Assembly: GCF_900312975.1 (NCBI RefSeq) | Contig: NZ_LT990039.1 | Coordinates: forward strand, 1,054,001 to 1,118,000 | Direction: 5' to 3' | Source: Massilistercora timonensis | GTDB lineage: Bacteria > Bacillota > Clostridia > Lachnospirales > Lachnospiraceae | DNA length: 64,000 nucleotides | Part shown: positions 51,999 to 61,344 of the stretch, piece by piece | How the letters are laid out: the number at the start of each line of letters is the position of its first letter | Position numbering within the stretch: the first letter of the stretch is position 1 | Notes under the pieces: model-generated | What the model was told of the DNA's origin: nothing | What the model saw: only the letters and a program-made list of their open reading frames with translations | Database searches by the model: none | Translations under genes and position numbers: made by a program

Positions 51999-52214
51999 TT
52001 ATCGCAAGATTTCCGATTTTTCCGGCTCTTGACCGTCAGACGCAGATAAACACGAACTGTCGGCAAGTATCGTCTTGAGCAGCTTGTCGCGGAATGTTTC
52101 TGTGCTGCTGTGATTGAAAAATAACTCCGCAACAATAGTCTGCCCGTTTCTCTGCGTCGTGATAATACTGTCGGGGTTCCGGGGCGCGGTGGGCGTCCCG
52201 TTCTGTTCTGTCAT
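51999..52214 (-). CDS. TnpW-like small protein
   Basis: A 71-residue protein with TTQRNGQTIVAELFFNHSSTETFRDKLLKTI, the same layout as the other TnpW-like proteins. It lies between the recombinase and the methylase, as the 24610 copy lies beside its recombinase. Ribosome-binding site AGAAAGGAGCC. Confidence 0.65.
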   Translation of the reverse strand: MTEQNGTPTAPRNPDSIITTQRNGQTIVAELFFNHSSTETFRDKLLKTILADSSCLSASDGQEPEKSEILR

Positions 52215-52292
52215 AGGCGGCTCCTTTCTCCGGGCGCAAAAGAGGGACTTCCCGTAGCCGGAAAATCCCTCTTGGTTGTCGGTTATTCTGTT

Positions 52293-54143
52293 TTACTGTG
52301 CGGGCTGTGCGGCGGCGGTCTGCGCCTTTCTCCTTGCCCGGTATTCCCGCGCCTTGATACGGTCATACTCCCGCTGCTTTTCAAGGTTTCGCGCCCGGTA
52401 CTCCCTTGAATACTGCCGGTGATAGGCGCGGCTCTTTTCCTTTTTGGCTTCTTCGATTTCCTCCCGCATTTGCCGGATTTCCTGCTCCGTTGGCTCTGTA
52501 AGCTGTGTCACTTCGTTCTCAAATTTGCCGATATAGTTGAAATATATCCCGATGTGCTGAATGGCTTGTTTTGCCCTTTTCTTGTCGCGCTCATGCACTT
52601 CAATCCGGCTGATAAACTCGTTGAGAATGGCGGGGGTCAGGTCGGTAAAGGCAGCGTAGCGTTCCGTCAGCTTCAAAAACTTCTGCGCCCGTCCGCCCGC
52701 GTTCTCAAAAGCGGATAGCTGCTCTTGCAGCTCGGCAAGCTCCGCTTTCAGCGCATAGTATTCTTCTGAATACTTCTGCGACATTTGCTCATAGCGGTCT
52801 TGCGGGATCGTGCCGAGGGCGTTGTCCTCATAGAGCTTGTTCAGCACCTTGTCAATCTGTTCAAGGCGCGTCGTGATTTGCGGGATACGCTTCTGCTGTT
52901 TCTTGGTCTTGTCGGTCTGCTGCATGGCAAGGTTCTTTTTCACTAAGGCTTCAAATTCCGCCCAGTTGCTGATAGAATAGTCCTCGATTTTCTTCAGCAC
53001 TTCCGCGATGGTCTGCATGAGCAAATCCGCGTCAATGATGTGCGGGGAATTGCATTTGGGGTTTTTGGCTTTTCCCTTGTGGTACTCGCTGCAATAGGCA
53101 ACATGACGCTTGCCGCCATTCCGATAATCTATGCGAATGTGCATTTTCGCACCGCAATCCTTACAGAAAAGCAAGCCCGACAAAGGGTGGATTTCCCCGT
53201 CCCCGTTGGGGCGTTTGACGGGCGCATTTTCCAAAATCCGCTGTACGGTTTCAAAGTCGGTGCGGTCAATAATCGGCTCATGCACATTTTCGGTTATCTG
53301 CCATTGGCTCCGGTCTACATAGTGGTTCCGCTTGTCGCGGAAGTGCTTTGTGGTCTTGAAGTTGACAACATCACCGCAATACTCCTGCCGTGTGAGGATA
53401 TGGGTCAGGGTGGCTTTGTTCCACTTATAGCGGTTGGCCTCATTGAGCGCCCTGTTTTTACAGGTTCCCCGCCCGCGCTCTTTCATGTAGAATGTGGGCG
53501 TTGGGATTTGCGCCTGCGTGAGATATACGGCAATTTGGTTTCGGTTTTTTCCGTCCAGAAACAGGCGAAAAATCAAACGAACAACTCCGGCGGCTTCCTC
53601 GTCGATAATCCAAAAATCCTTGTTGTCCGGGGATTTGACATAGCCATAGGGGGCTTCGGTGGCAATCGGCTTTCCACTCATGCCCTTCGTCTTAATGCCG
53701 GTCTTTACTTTCTTGCTGATGTCCTTTGCGTACCACTCCGACATGATGTTGATAAAGGGCGCAAACTCCAATGTATCGGGCTTTTCGCTGTCTATCCCGT
53801 TGTTGACTGCGATAAAGCGCACATTGTTCCGTCTGAATATCTCCATCGCATTGCCGACTTGGAGATAGTCACGCCCCCAGCGTGTCAGGTCTTTCATAAT
53901 GCAGACACCGATTTTCCCGTTCTCTACATCGTCCATCATGCGGGAGTAGGCAGAACGGTCAAAAAATCTGCCGCTTTCGTCATCGTCAATGTAGTGCCGG
54001 ATATTGGTTAAGTGCTGCCCTCTGGCGTAGTTCTCCAAAAAGATTTTTTGGTTCTGTATCGAGTTACTCTCACCGCCGTCCCTGTCCTCGTCGCCCACGG
54101 AAAGGCGGGAGTAAAGGGCTGTAATTTTACTATAATCAGTCAT
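52293..54143 (-). CDS. Large serine recombinase of the IME
   Basis: A 616-residue recombinase. The resolvase domain holds ALYSRLSVGDED with the catalytic Ser and the MKDLTRWGRDYLQVGNAMEI motif. The recombinase domain, a zinc ribbon (LLFCKDCGAKMHIR...CNSPHI), a coiled coil and a DUF4368-like tail rich in Arg/Glu follow. The ATG at 54143 is nine bases after GGAGG. It ends its IME against virD4 and is the likely cause of that insertion. Confidence 0.92.
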   Translation of the reverse strand: MTDYSKITALYSRLSVGDEDRDGGESNSIQNQKIFLENYARGQHLTNIRHYIDDDESGRFFDRSAYSRMMDDVENGKIGVCIMKDLTRWGRDYLQVGNAMEIFRRNNVRFIAVNNGIDSEKPDTLEFAPFINIMSEWYAKDISKKVKTGIKTKGMSGKPIATEAPYGYVKSPDNKDFWIIDEEAAGVVRLIFRLFLDGKNRNQIAVYLTQAQIPTPTFYMKERGRGTCKNRALNEANRYKWNKATLTHILTRQEYCGDVVNFKTTKHFRDKRNHYVDRSQWQITENVHEPIIDRTDFETVQRILENAPVKRPNGDGEIHPLSGLLFCKDCGAKMHIRIDYRNGGKRHVAYCSEYHKGKAKNPKCNSPHIIDADLLMQTIAEVLKKIEDYSISNWAEFEALVKKNLAMQQTDKTKKQQKRIPQITTRLEQIDKVLNKLYEDNALGTIPQDRYEQMSQKYSEEYYALKAELAELQEQLSAFENAGGRAQKFLKLTERYAAFTDLTPAILNEFISRIEVHERDKKRAKQAIQHIGIYFNYIGKFENEVTQLTEPTEQEIRQMREEIEEAKKEKSRAYHRQYSREYRARNLEKQREYDRIKAREYRARRKAQTAAAQPAQ

Positions 54144-54190
54144 GTGCATAACCTCCTGTGCGTCCATATAGGCTTCCTTTACACTTAAAA

Positions 54191-54496
54191 TTATGCACTC
54201 CAACGTGCAGAGCCGTATTCAATGCCTTTGCGGTATTTCTTCGCGTTCTTGCCCTTGATGTAGACGGCAAGCCGGACGATTACCGCGCCCGCAAGCCCGA
54301 TCAACAGGTCGGCGGGGTGAACACTCGGAAAGGCATTTGAAAAAGCGGCGGAAAAACCGTCCCCGATAGACAGGAGCTTTGCGCTCATATCCGCGCCGGG
54401 GGCAAGGCGCACCGCCTGTCCGATTTTATCAAAGAGATACACAAAGAGCAGATACGGGGCGTTGAGGATAAGCAGTTTCTTGATTTCCGGCTTCAT
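54191..54496 (-). pseudogene. virD4 coupling protein, N-terminal part (split by IME)
   Basis: The first 99 residues of VirD4, with two membrane helices (about 8-26 and 62-80) and ending EYGSARW, then two residues (SA) and a stop from inserted DNA. The protein continues in the fragment at 44895-46366. The start overlaps the pcfB stop by four bases. Confidence 0.88.
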
Positions 54497-54969
54497 AGCT
54501 CAATCCCCCTATCCTTGTGTTTTGTCTTTTGGCGGTTTGCGTTGAGCTGCTTTGCCGCTTCCTTAAAGGACGCTAACGCTTTGAGGATAGAGGGCTTTTG
54601 CTCCCGTGAGAGCTTCTTTGCGGAAAACTCCCTAAATGCTTCGGTCATCACGTCAATATCCTTGCCCCGAAAGGAAACAAGGTAGGTCGGCGGCTTGCCG
54701 TTCTCTATCCGCTTGACGTTATAATCAAGCCCGTTTTTCTTTGCGATAGCGTCAAAGGCTTTGATATTCGCGTCGGTGATCTCAATATTCGTTACCTTTT
54801 CGCCCGGTTTCATAAGCTGCCGCATAGTGATTTTCCCATGCGGGGCTTTAGAAAGCTGCTGCTTGCCTTTGGCTAAAACCGCTTTCATGGCTTTTTGCAG
54901 CACTTCGGCGGTCAGCTTTGAGGTCTTAATGGATAGGGCAACAACTTTCTCGTTTACTTCATCTTGCAT
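54493..54969 (-). CDS. pcfB: PcfB family conjugation protein
   Basis: A 158-residue protein (DUF3801) with VVALSIKTSKLTAEVLQKAMKAVLAK and the basic stretch KPPTYLVSFRGKDIDVMTEAFREF. PcfB helps bind relaxosome to the coupling protein in Tn1549-like transfer. It directly precedes virD4, as in intact ICEs. Confidence 0.88.
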   Translation of the reverse strand: MQDEVNEKVVALSIKTSKLTAEVLQKAMKAVLAKGKQQLSKAPHGKITMRQLMKPGEKVTNIEITDANIKAFDAIAKKNGLDYNVKRIENGKPPTYLVSFRGKDIDVMTEAFREFSAKKLSREQKPSILKALASFKEAAKQLNANRQKTKHKDRGIEL

Positions 54970-55054
54970 TTACCGTCCTCCTTTCGATGATTTTTAGGGT
55001 GGTACGCCGCTTTGCGGCATAAAAACAGGGCGTCCGTTCTTCACGTCGCCCCGC

Positions 55055-55267
55055 TTAAATCCGTACCCGCAGACCGTTCAAGTCCTCGGCGCGGACACCC
55101 ACAAGATACCAATTTTCTCCGTACTCAATGCGGGTCGGTTTCCATTTGCCGCCCGCGAACACCTCCATGCACTCGCCACAATGCAAGCCGCCGTAGTAGT
55201 CGGCAAGGTCAAAGCGAATGTCGTAGCGGTCGGCGGTTTCATCAAAAATCAAAGCTCCCTGTTTCAT
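55055..55267 (-). CDS. DUF5348 domain protein
   Basis: A 70-residue beta-rich protein (GALIFDETADRYDIRFDLADYYGGLHCGECMEVF, then GENWYLVGV). Common in Tn1549-like elements; function unknown. Ribosome-binding site AAAGGAGGACGC. Confidence 0.75.
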   Translation of the reverse strand: MKQGALIFDETADRYDIRFDLADYYGGLHCGECMEVFAGGKWKPTRIEYGENWYLVGVRAEDLNGLRVRI

Positions 55268-55286
55268 AAAGCGTCCTCCTTTGGTT

Positions 55287-56273
55287 TTACAGGCTTTCGC
55301 CCTCGTTGCATGAATAATAGTCCGGGTCGCCAAACTTCGGCTTTCTCGGCGCAAGTGCGCCGCTCGCCATATCGTGAGCGACAAGGGAAGTGTAGTAGTT
55401 GCCGATAGTGGACGGAGCATTGAACAGCACCGCCCGTAAATACTGCTTAATGTTGCGGATTTTGGTTGTGTTCTCCTGCATACAGTCAAGGACAAAACGG
55501 ATATGCTCGCTGTCCAGCTTCATAAACTTTGCCTTGACAAGCTCCGCCGGGTAATCGTCCCCGGCAATACGGATTGTCTTTCTCCGGGTGCAGACCGTTT
55601 CCAGCATGAGATCGACGATTTCATCTAACCTGTCATAATCGTAGGGCATATTCTGTTTGAGAATGTCGTACTCGATATTGTCCTTGATGATTTCCTCGTA
55701 AATCTCAAATGCGCTCTGTGCTGCCGCTTCCTTTCGCTTCCATTCCTGCGGCTCTGCCGCGTCGTCCCCCAAAGGAGAGGGGTTAGGGGAAAGGATAGGA
55801 ATGGAATGGGTATTTGATAAATCCGTATTTGATTTTTCTTTTTTTGGTAAGTCAGTTCTTTGTTCTTCTTTATTTATTTGCGTTGGATTATCCGACGTCG
55901 GGTTTTCCGTTGTCGGATTTTCCAATACCGGCTTATCCGTTGTTGGATTTTCCAATATCGGGTTTTCCAATGACGGGGGCTGCGGCTGCTCGTAAATGGT
56001 GTACTCGATTGCCGCCATTTTGCCTTTTTCGTCCCGGCCCTGCCGCCTTGTGATATATCCGGCTTTTTCAAGCTCCCATACGGCGGTGCGGATCGCGTCG
56101 ATACTTTCCCGATTGATATGGGACAGCCCCGCAAGGGTGTAATCCCAATCTTCCGGCAAGGACAACATCTGCGACAAAAGCCCCTTTGCCTTTAAGGAAA
56201 GCTCCTTGTTGCGTAGGTGGTGGTTGCTCATTACGGTGTAGCCCCTGCTTTTCTCCACGCGGAAAACTGCCAT
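55287..56273 (-). CDS. Replication initiator / DUF6017 helix-turn-helix protein
   Basis: A 328-residue protein starting AVFRVEKSRGYTVMSNHHLRNKELSLKAKGLLSQMLSLP, a winged-helix initiator type. A low-complexity linker with repeated ENPTT units (about 125-150) follows, then a DUF6017 helical domain ending CNEGESL. It probably starts replication of the excised ICE. The ATG at 56273 follows AAAGGAGTGATG. Confidence 0.85.
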   Translation of the reverse strand: MAVFRVEKSRGYTVMSNHHLRNKELSLKAKGLLSQMLSLPEDWDYTLAGLSHINRESIDAIRTAVWELEKAGYITRRQGRDEKGKMAAIEYTIYEQPQPPSLENPILENPTTDKPVLENPTTENPTSDNPTQINKEEQRTDLPKKEKSNTDLSNTHSIPILSPNPSPLGDDAAEPQEWKRKEAAAQSAFEIYEEIIKDNIEYDILKQNMPYDYDRLDEIVDLMLETVCTRRKTIRIAGDDYPAELVKAKFMKLDSEHIRFVLDCMQENTTKIRNIKQYLRAVLFNAPSTIGNYYTSLVAHDMASGALAPRKPKFGDPDYYSCNEGESL

Positions 56274-56482
56274 AGCTTCATCACTCCTTTGCTGTGGATT
56301 TGTTACGCAGTAGAACAGCGATTTTGAGGGTTTAGGGATAAAGCCCTTACCGCGTGAGAAACGCGCCCGCAAAGCCGCTTGTATCAAGGCTTTTTCTGCC
56401 CCTACTGCGTAACATGAGGGCATAAAAAAACGGCGTTCCTTTTCTCACGTTGTGGGATTGAAGAAACGCCGCTCATTTGCCG

Positions 56483-56845
56483 CTATTCTATTTCTGCGAT
56501 ATAGTCTTTGATAATCTCCCCAAAATCTGCCGTAAAGGAGAAAATGAAGTATTCCAGCACGGCAGGGTCAGCTCCCATAGGCTCGGCTTCCTCGGAAAAC
56601 TGTAAACCCATAAGCCCATACAGCATTTTGATAATCTTAAAGAGCTTTCCCCTGTCGGCGGGGGTGTTCATCGAAACAAGAATGTCCGTAAGGCGGTTAA
56701 TGGTTTCCATGTCGCCGTCTGTCGTTACCCATACCATTTCTGCGAATGGCTGCGTGATTGCTCCGGCGACAAGGTTTATCTTATCCTTGCTGATCTCGCC
56801 GGACGAGAGTATAATACCCTTATCTAAAAGAATGTTATTATTCAT
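56483..56845 (-). CDS. Small conserved ICE protein, unknown
   Basis: A 120-residue acidic protein (DKINLVAGAITQPFAEMVWVTTDGDMETINRLTDIL). I do not recognise a fold or function. Ribosome-binding site AAGGAGGAC. It is the last gene before the right end of the element. The 210 bases before it (56274-56482) contain only a short hairpin. Confidence 0.65.
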   Translation of the reverse strand: MNNNILLDKGIILSSGEISKDKINLVAGAITQPFAEMVWVTTDGDMETINRLTDILVSMNTPADRGKLFKIIKMLYGLMGLQFSEEAEPMGADPAVLEYFIFSFTADFGEIIKDYIAEIE

Positions 56846-56865
56846 GTGTCCTCCTTGTTCTGAAT

Positions 56866-56892
56866 GGTGCCCGTGGTGCCCAAATGGTGCCC
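56866..56892. repeat. GGTGCCC direct repeats, right-end arm sites
   Basis: Copies at 56866, 56875 and 56886, in the same orientation as those near the left end. Confidence 0.6.
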
Positions 56893-57029
56893 GGACGGGA
56901 AAAATGAAGTTGTAAGGTTATGCGGACACAAATAACAAGATACGAAAAAATCCCATTTTTACAGGCTTGCAGGAGGGATTTTATACGGACTTGTGCGGAG
57001 ATATAAGGGGTTTTATCCGCTTCACGCCC

Positions 57030-57083
57030 CTCGAAATGCGGTTGTCCTCTTTGGGCACGTGGGTTCGAATCCCACCGTCTCCG
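57030..57083 (+). pseudogene. 3' half of the disrupted tRNA-Ser(CGA), with core site
   Basis: CTCGAAAT (57030-57037) is the right-junction core, followed by TGCGG pairing partner bases, the variable arm, T-arm GTGGGTTCGAATCCCAC and acceptor CGTCTCCG ending at 57083. It completes the 5' half at 20067-20107. Confidence 0.85.
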
Positions 57084-57092
57084 CTCTGTAAG

Positions 57093-57137
57093 AACCGGGG
57101 TTCTGATGTCACATGGATCAGGACCCTGGTTTTGTTT
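57093..57137 (+). terminator. Original terminator of the host tRNA-Ser
   Basis: AACCGGGGTTCTGAT pairs with ATCAGGACCCTGGTT and is followed by TTGTTTT. Confidence 0.75.
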
Positions 57138-57216
57138 TCCTGCAACAGGTTGATTGTGCCCCCTGGTAAGATGTGATAAAGTGAACATATAAGAAACTGC
57201 GAAAGGAGGGGATTCT

Positions 57217-58326
57217 GTGTATTACAAAGATTTCAAGGGAAACAAGATCTCTTCACTTGGCCTTGGCAGCCTGCGGCTGCCCGCCGTTTCAGGGGATCCC
57301 AATAAGATTGACCGGGAGGCGGCCAATAAGGTCATCCACCAGGCCTTTGCAAGCGGCATCAATTATTTTGACGCTGCCTACACCTATCACAAAGGCGATT
57401 CTGAGCGTTTTCTGGGGGAAGCCCTGTCCCGCTATCCCAGAGACAGCTACTATCTTGCCAGTAAGTTCTATGTGATCGCCAACCCCAATATTGAAGAAGT
57501 ATTCGAAGAACAGCTGCGCCGCTGCCGGACAGACTATTTTGATTTCTATCTGATCCACAGTGTGCAGGAACATTTCATGGAACAGTATGTGGATCCCAAG
57601 AAGGATTATATCGGATATCTTCTGAAGCAGAAAGCGGCAGGACGTATCCGGTATCTGGGATTTTCCTCCCACATGAAACCGGAAGGTCTGAGGCGCTTCC
57701 TGGACTGGTATCCGGATTTTGACATGGCTCTGATCCAGCTCAACTATCTGGACTGGACCCTGTTAGACGGAAAAGGCCAATATGATCTCCTGACGGAACG
57801 CGGGATTCCCGTCTGGGTGATGGAACCCCTGAAAGGCGGACGACTGGTACATCTAAATAACCAGGCAGAAGAAATTCTGCAGCGCGCGGCGCCGGGCCAG
57901 ACTATTCCTTCCTGGTCCTTCCGGTATCTGCTGGGCCTTCCCAATGTTCAGTGCGTCTTAAGCGGCATGACCTCCCCAGAGGAGATCCGGCAAAACGCCT
58001 CCGTCTTTGAACCAGGCAACCAGCTGACGGAAGCAGAACATGCTGCTCTGCAGGAAGCTATCCTGGCATTCCGGGATTCATTCGGCGTCCCCTGCTCCTC
58101 CTGCCGCTACTGCTGTCCCGCCTGCCCTGCCGGACTTGACATTCCCCTGTTGATCCAGGCCTACAATGAGCATACCGTAGGCGGAGAACTGTGGAAACTC
58201 TCTGCCCTGTCCCAGACAAAGGGTCCGGAAAACTGTCTCCAGTGCGGCGCCTGTGTCAGACGCTGTCCCCAGCGGATCGATATCCCCGGGGTAATGAAGG
58301 CCTTCGCGGCCCTTCCCAGGTCCTGA
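57217..58326 (+). CDS. Aldo/keto reductase with C-terminal 4Fe-4S ferredoxin domain
   Basis: A 369-residue protein starting at GTG after GAAAGGAGGGG. Residues 1-270 form an AKR barrel (LGLGSLRLP, FDAAYTYHKGDSERFLG with the catalytic Asp/Tyr, LASKFYV with the Lys). Residues 280-350 have Cys clusters CSSCRYCCPACP and CLQCGACVRRCPQ for iron-sulfur centres. It probably reduces carbonyl compounds using ferredoxin-linked electrons; substrate unknown. Confidence 0.88.
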   Translation: MYYKDFKGNKISSLGLGSLRLPAVSGDPNKIDREAANKVIHQAFASGINYFDAAYTYHKGDSERFLGEALSRYPRDSYYLASKFYVIANPNIEEVFEEQLRRCRTDYFDFYLIHSVQEHFMEQYVDPKKDYIGYLLKQKAAGRIRYLGFSSHMKPEGLRRFLDWYPDFDMALIQLNYLDWTLLDGKGQYDLLTERGIPVWVMEPLKGGRLVHLNNQAEEILQRAAPGQTIPSWSFRYLLGLPNVQCVLSGMTSPEEIRQNASVFEPGNQLTEAEHAALQEAILAFRDSFGVPCSSCRYCCPACPAGLDIPLLIQAYNEHTVGGELWKLSALSQTKGPENCLQCGACVRRCPQRIDIPGVMKAFAALPRS

Positions 58327-58335
58327 CCGAATGCC

Positions 58336-58379
58336 AAAAAGATCCTGCTGCCGCCCATACTGCGGCGCAGGATCTTTTT
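58336..58379. terminator. Bidirectional terminator between AKR and phnX
   Basis: AAAAAGATCCTGC pairs with GCAGGATCTTTTT. Confidence 0.85.
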
Positions 58380-58409
58380 CTATGTGAATCGCAATACCTC
58401 GGGAATTTT

Positions 58410-59192
58410 CTAACCCAGGGCTTCCACCAGGTCCTCCAGGGTGTCAAACACATAGTCTGCCCCGGCGGCCTTGAATTTTTCAGCCATCTCCCTGCATTTT
58501 TCTTCTTTCTCTTCCGGGGAAAGCGCCTGATATTCTTCCAGGGTCAGCCCCATCTCAGAACTCCCTACAGCCACGCCTGCAGACCAGACGCCGGCGTTCT
58601 TTCCCTCCCGGATATCAGAAGCGGTATCCCCTACTTTCAGCACTTTGCGCACATCATCGATCCCCAGGGTCTCCATGTTACGGAAGATCATGTAGGGATA
58701 GGGACGCCCTTTCTGCCCGGTGGAATCCGGACTGAACCAGCATTCCGGCTCGTAGCCTTTCTCTCTGGCAATGGGCGCGACGATTGCCATCATCTTGTCG
58801 GTGTATCCGGTGGTGGAACCGATCCGCAGCCCTTTTTCTTTCAATACATTTACCGCTTCCACCGCGCCTGGCTTGGGATCTGCGTACAGGTGCAGGATAC
58901 CAAGCAGTTTCTCTTCGAAGATGGCAAACAGCTTCTGAGCCTCCGCTTCTCCCGGCTCCTGTCCGTACTTTTCCACCCAGCACTGGCGGATGCGGGGCAT
59001 GCCAAGCATGGTACGGATGTGGTCGATCTTCAGCATTCCCATGGGTTCCCGCACCTCTTCCATGGTAGGCCGGATTCCATATTCCTTAAATACTTCCACA
59101 AATGCCTGGACCGGCGCGAAGCAGCCAAAATCCACCGTTGTCCCGGCCCAGTCAAAGATCACCGCTTCAATGGGATGTTCCAGTTTATTCAT
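58410..59192 (-). CDS. phnX: Phosphonoacetaldehyde hydrolase
   Basis: A 260-residue HAD enzyme that splits phosphonoacetaldehyde to acetaldehyde and phosphate. The nucleophile Asp is in IEAVIFDWAGTTVDFG, the Schiff-base region is VREPMGMLKIDHIRTML (Lys), and GSTTGYTDKMM and VKVGDTASDI are the HAD motifs. It overlaps phnW by eight bases and is the last gene of the operon. Confidence 0.95.
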   Translation of the reverse strand: MNKLEHPIEAVIFDWAGTTVDFGCFAPVQAFVEVFKEYGIRPTMEEVREPMGMLKIDHIRTMLGMPRIRQCWVEKYGQEPGEAEAQKLFAIFEEKLLGILHLYADPKPGAVEAVNVLKEKGLRIGSTTGYTDKMMAIVAPIAREKGYEPECWFSPDSTGQKGRPYPYMIFRNMETLGIDDVRKVLKVGDTASDIREGKNAGVWSAGVAVGSSEMGLTLEEYQALSPEEKEEKCREMAEKFKAAGADYVFDTLEDLVEALG

Positions 59193-60285
59193 GATTGTAT
59201 TCCTCCAGAAATTCTTTGATAATATCGCACACCTTCTCAATGTCCTCCCGGTAGATCTCTCCGATATTTCCAATCCGGAAGGTCTCTCCTTCTGTCAGCT
59301 TGCCCGGATAGATGGCGTAGCCTCTCTCCTTGATATACTGGTACATCTGGGCAAATGTAAAATGGCAGTTCTCCGGATAGAAGAAGGTGGTGATGATGGG
59401 ACCCTGATATGCCTTGTCCACGTAAGAATGAATCCCCAGTTCTTCCAGCCGCCGGATCAGCAGATGGTTGTTCTCATAGTAACGCCTGCTTCTTGCCGCA
59501 ATGCCACCCTCTTCTTCCAGCTCCTTCATAGCCTGGGCAAAGGCCAGGACCACATGGGTAGGAGAGGTAAAGCGCCATTTCCCGTCTACGTCCATGGTCT
59601 TCCACTGATCGTAGAGATCCAGGGACAGGCTTCTCGCATTTCCCGCGCTGGCGATGAGAAGCTCCTTCCTGGCGATGACAAAGCTGAACCCGGGAACTCC
59701 CTGGATACACTTGTTGGCGCTGCTCACCAGGAAATCAATGCCCCAGTCGCCCACCGGGATCTCCACCCCGGCAAAGCTGCTCATGGCGTCCACAATAAAG
59801 ACCTTTCCCGCCTCTTTCACTACCCGGCCCACAGCCTGGATATCATTGAGGATTCCGGACGTGGTCTCGCTGTGCACCATAGCCACATGGGTGATGGCCG
59901 GATCTTCCGCAAGGATGGTTTTCACTTTCGCCGGATTCGGGATCTGGTTGCTGGGCTCCCGGTAAATGGCGTAGGAGATCCCGGCGTGCTTTACCATATC
60001 CTCCATCCGATCCCCGTAGGCTCCGTTGGCGCAGATCAACACCTTATCCGTCTCTCCCGGGATACTGGTGAGCACAGACTCCACTCCAAAGGTCCCGCTT
60101 CCCTGCATCAGGACCACCGTATATTCTTCTTCCGACACCTGGGCTAGCGTAAGGAGCCCCCGGCGGATCTCCTGGGTGATCTGTTTGTAATCATCATCCC
60201 AGGTACAGTGGTCAAACAACATTTCTTTTTTTACTGTGTCCGTGGTGGTCAGCGGCCCCGGCGTCAGCAGTTTATAGTTTTTCAT
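59185..60285 (-). CDS. phnW: 2-aminoethylphosphonate-pyruvate transaminase
   Basis: A 366-residue PLP aminotransferase that converts 2-aminoethylphosphonate and pyruvate to phosphonoacetaldehyde and alanine. It begins YKLLTPGPLTTTDTVKKEMLFDHCTWD, has MVHSETTSGILNDI, and the PLP Lys in LVSSANKCIQGVPG. It lies between the uptake genes and phnX, giving a complete path from 2-AEP to phosphate and acetaldehyde. Confidence 0.95.
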   Translation of the reverse strand: MKNYKLLTPGPLTTTDTVKKEMLFDHCTWDDDYKQITQEIRRGLLTLAQVSEEEYTVVLMQGSGTFGVESVLTSIPGETDKVLICANGAYGDRMEDMVKHAGISYAIYREPSNQIPNPAKVKTILAEDPAITHVAMVHSETTSGILNDIQAVGRVVKEAGKVFIVDAMSSFAGVEIPVGDWGIDFLVSSANKCIQGVPGFSFVIARKELLIASAGNARSLSLDLYDQWKTMDVDGKWRFTSPTHVVLAFAQAMKELEEEGGIAARSRRYYENNHLLIRRLEELGIHSYVDKAYQGPIITTFFYPENCHFTFAQMYQYIKERGYAIYPGKLTEGETFRIGNIGEIYREDIEKVCDIIKEFLEEYNHE

Positions 60286-60333
60286 GGCTCTTTCCCCTTT
60301 TCTCTTTTCTTCTCATATCATATCCCTATGATC

Positions 60334-61344
60334 CTATTTACAGGATTCGGACAGCTCCTGATGCTTCTCCAGAAGGTCTACGGTCAGCGGCTCGGAGAAC
60401 ACCTTCGGATTGGCAGACATATTTTCGGAATCTGTGGATTCTCCCTCATAGAGGGCCAGCGGATAGTAGGACTGCAGCTCTTCCCGTCCATTTTCAATAA
60501 TGCACTGTGCCATCTCCATAGCCAGGTCCTTGCTCTCTTCTCCTTTGTCGATCACAGCCACAGACTCCGTCAGGCTGAAATTGCCTTCCGCCGGATCCAC
60601 ATAGTCGATGGGAGGCCCGTCCGCCTTGTCGGCTACCGCCTGCTGGCGAAGACCGAATCCAATGGCCACCTCGCCTGCCCGCACCTTCTTAAGCGGCGCG
60701 GAACCAGAGTCCTCAATATGGTCTCCCACATTGGCATAGATACCGGTGAGTACCTCTTTGGCCCCGTCCTCCCCATACTCGGAGATCAGTCCCTGGATCA
60801 GGAGCCATGCAGTGGAGGAAGAAGCAATGTCCGTCACAGAGATGAACCCTTCATACTCCGGATCAGCCAGATCCTTCAGGGATGTGGGCATAGGCAGGTT
60901 GTTTTCCTCCATCATCTCAGTGTTGACGATGATCGTTCCCTCCTGGGCCGTGATAGGCGCGCAGTAGGACGGATACTCGTCCATGGTATTTACCTCAAAG
61001 TCCAGGTCCTTGAACATATTGTTCTGCTCCTGGGCGCTGTCTACATAGAAGGTACTCATGGTCACCATGTCCGCCTCGATATCGGTTCCCTCTGCCAGCA
61101 GCTTGCCGCCAAGCTCAGAGGTGCCGAAGGTCTGGAACACGTACTGGCCCTCATATCCGTTGTCATCCAGGGTGTGCTTCATGGCTTCTACCGCCTCGTC
61201 GTCCGCGTTGGAATAGATGATCACCTGGTCCTCGGCGGCCGCTCCGCCCCCGCAGCCCGTCATTCCAAGGGCCGTCATACCTGTTACCGCCGCAAGGGCA
61301 ACTGCTGCAACTCGTTTTAATCCCATTTTTCTTATTTTCTTCAT
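60334..61344 (-). CDS. ABC transporter substrate-binding lipoprotein (2-AEP uptake)
   Basis: A 336-residue lipoprotein. A basic, hydrophobic signal (KKIRKMGLKRVAAVALAA) ends in a lipobox LGMTGC, followed by a periplasmic-binding fold (VIIYSNADDEAVEAMKHTLDD). It resembles PhnS/iron-type binding proteins. The ATG at 61344 has AAAGGAG upstream. The upstream permease frame has no stop and reads in frame into this gene, so a fused 883-residue product is also possible. Confidence 0.85.
   Translation of the reverse strand: MKKIRKMGLKRVAAVALAAVTGMTALGMTGCGGGAAAEDQVIIYSNADDEAVEAMKHTLDDNGYEGQYVFQTFGTSELGGKLLAEGTDIEADMVTMSTFYVDSAQEQNNMFKDLDFEVNTMDEYPSYCAPITAQEGTIIVNTEMMEENNLPMPTSLKDLADPEYEGFISVTDIASSSTAWLLIQGLISEYGEDGAKEVLTGIYANVGDHIEDSGSAPLKKVRAGEVAIGFGLRQQAVADKADGPPIDYVDPAEGNFSLTESVAVIDKGEESKDLAMEMAQCIIENGREELQSYYPLALYEGESTDSENMSANPKVFSEPLTVDLLEKHQELSESCK

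Larger units (their letters stand above)
46367..54201. mobile_element. Serine-recombinase IME inserted within virD4
   Basis: The virD4 sequence breaks after GCACGTTGG (54201 side) and resumes at GGGGCAAAGCC (46366 side); joined, it reads SARWGKAEDIKPY. A GG dinucleotide is shared by both junctions, as expected for a large serine recombinase. The IME of about 7.8 kb holds a primase-helicase, MobA/MobL with oriT, DUF3847, an RlmA-like methylase with leader, a TnpW-like protein and its recombinase at the edge. Confidence 0.8.
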
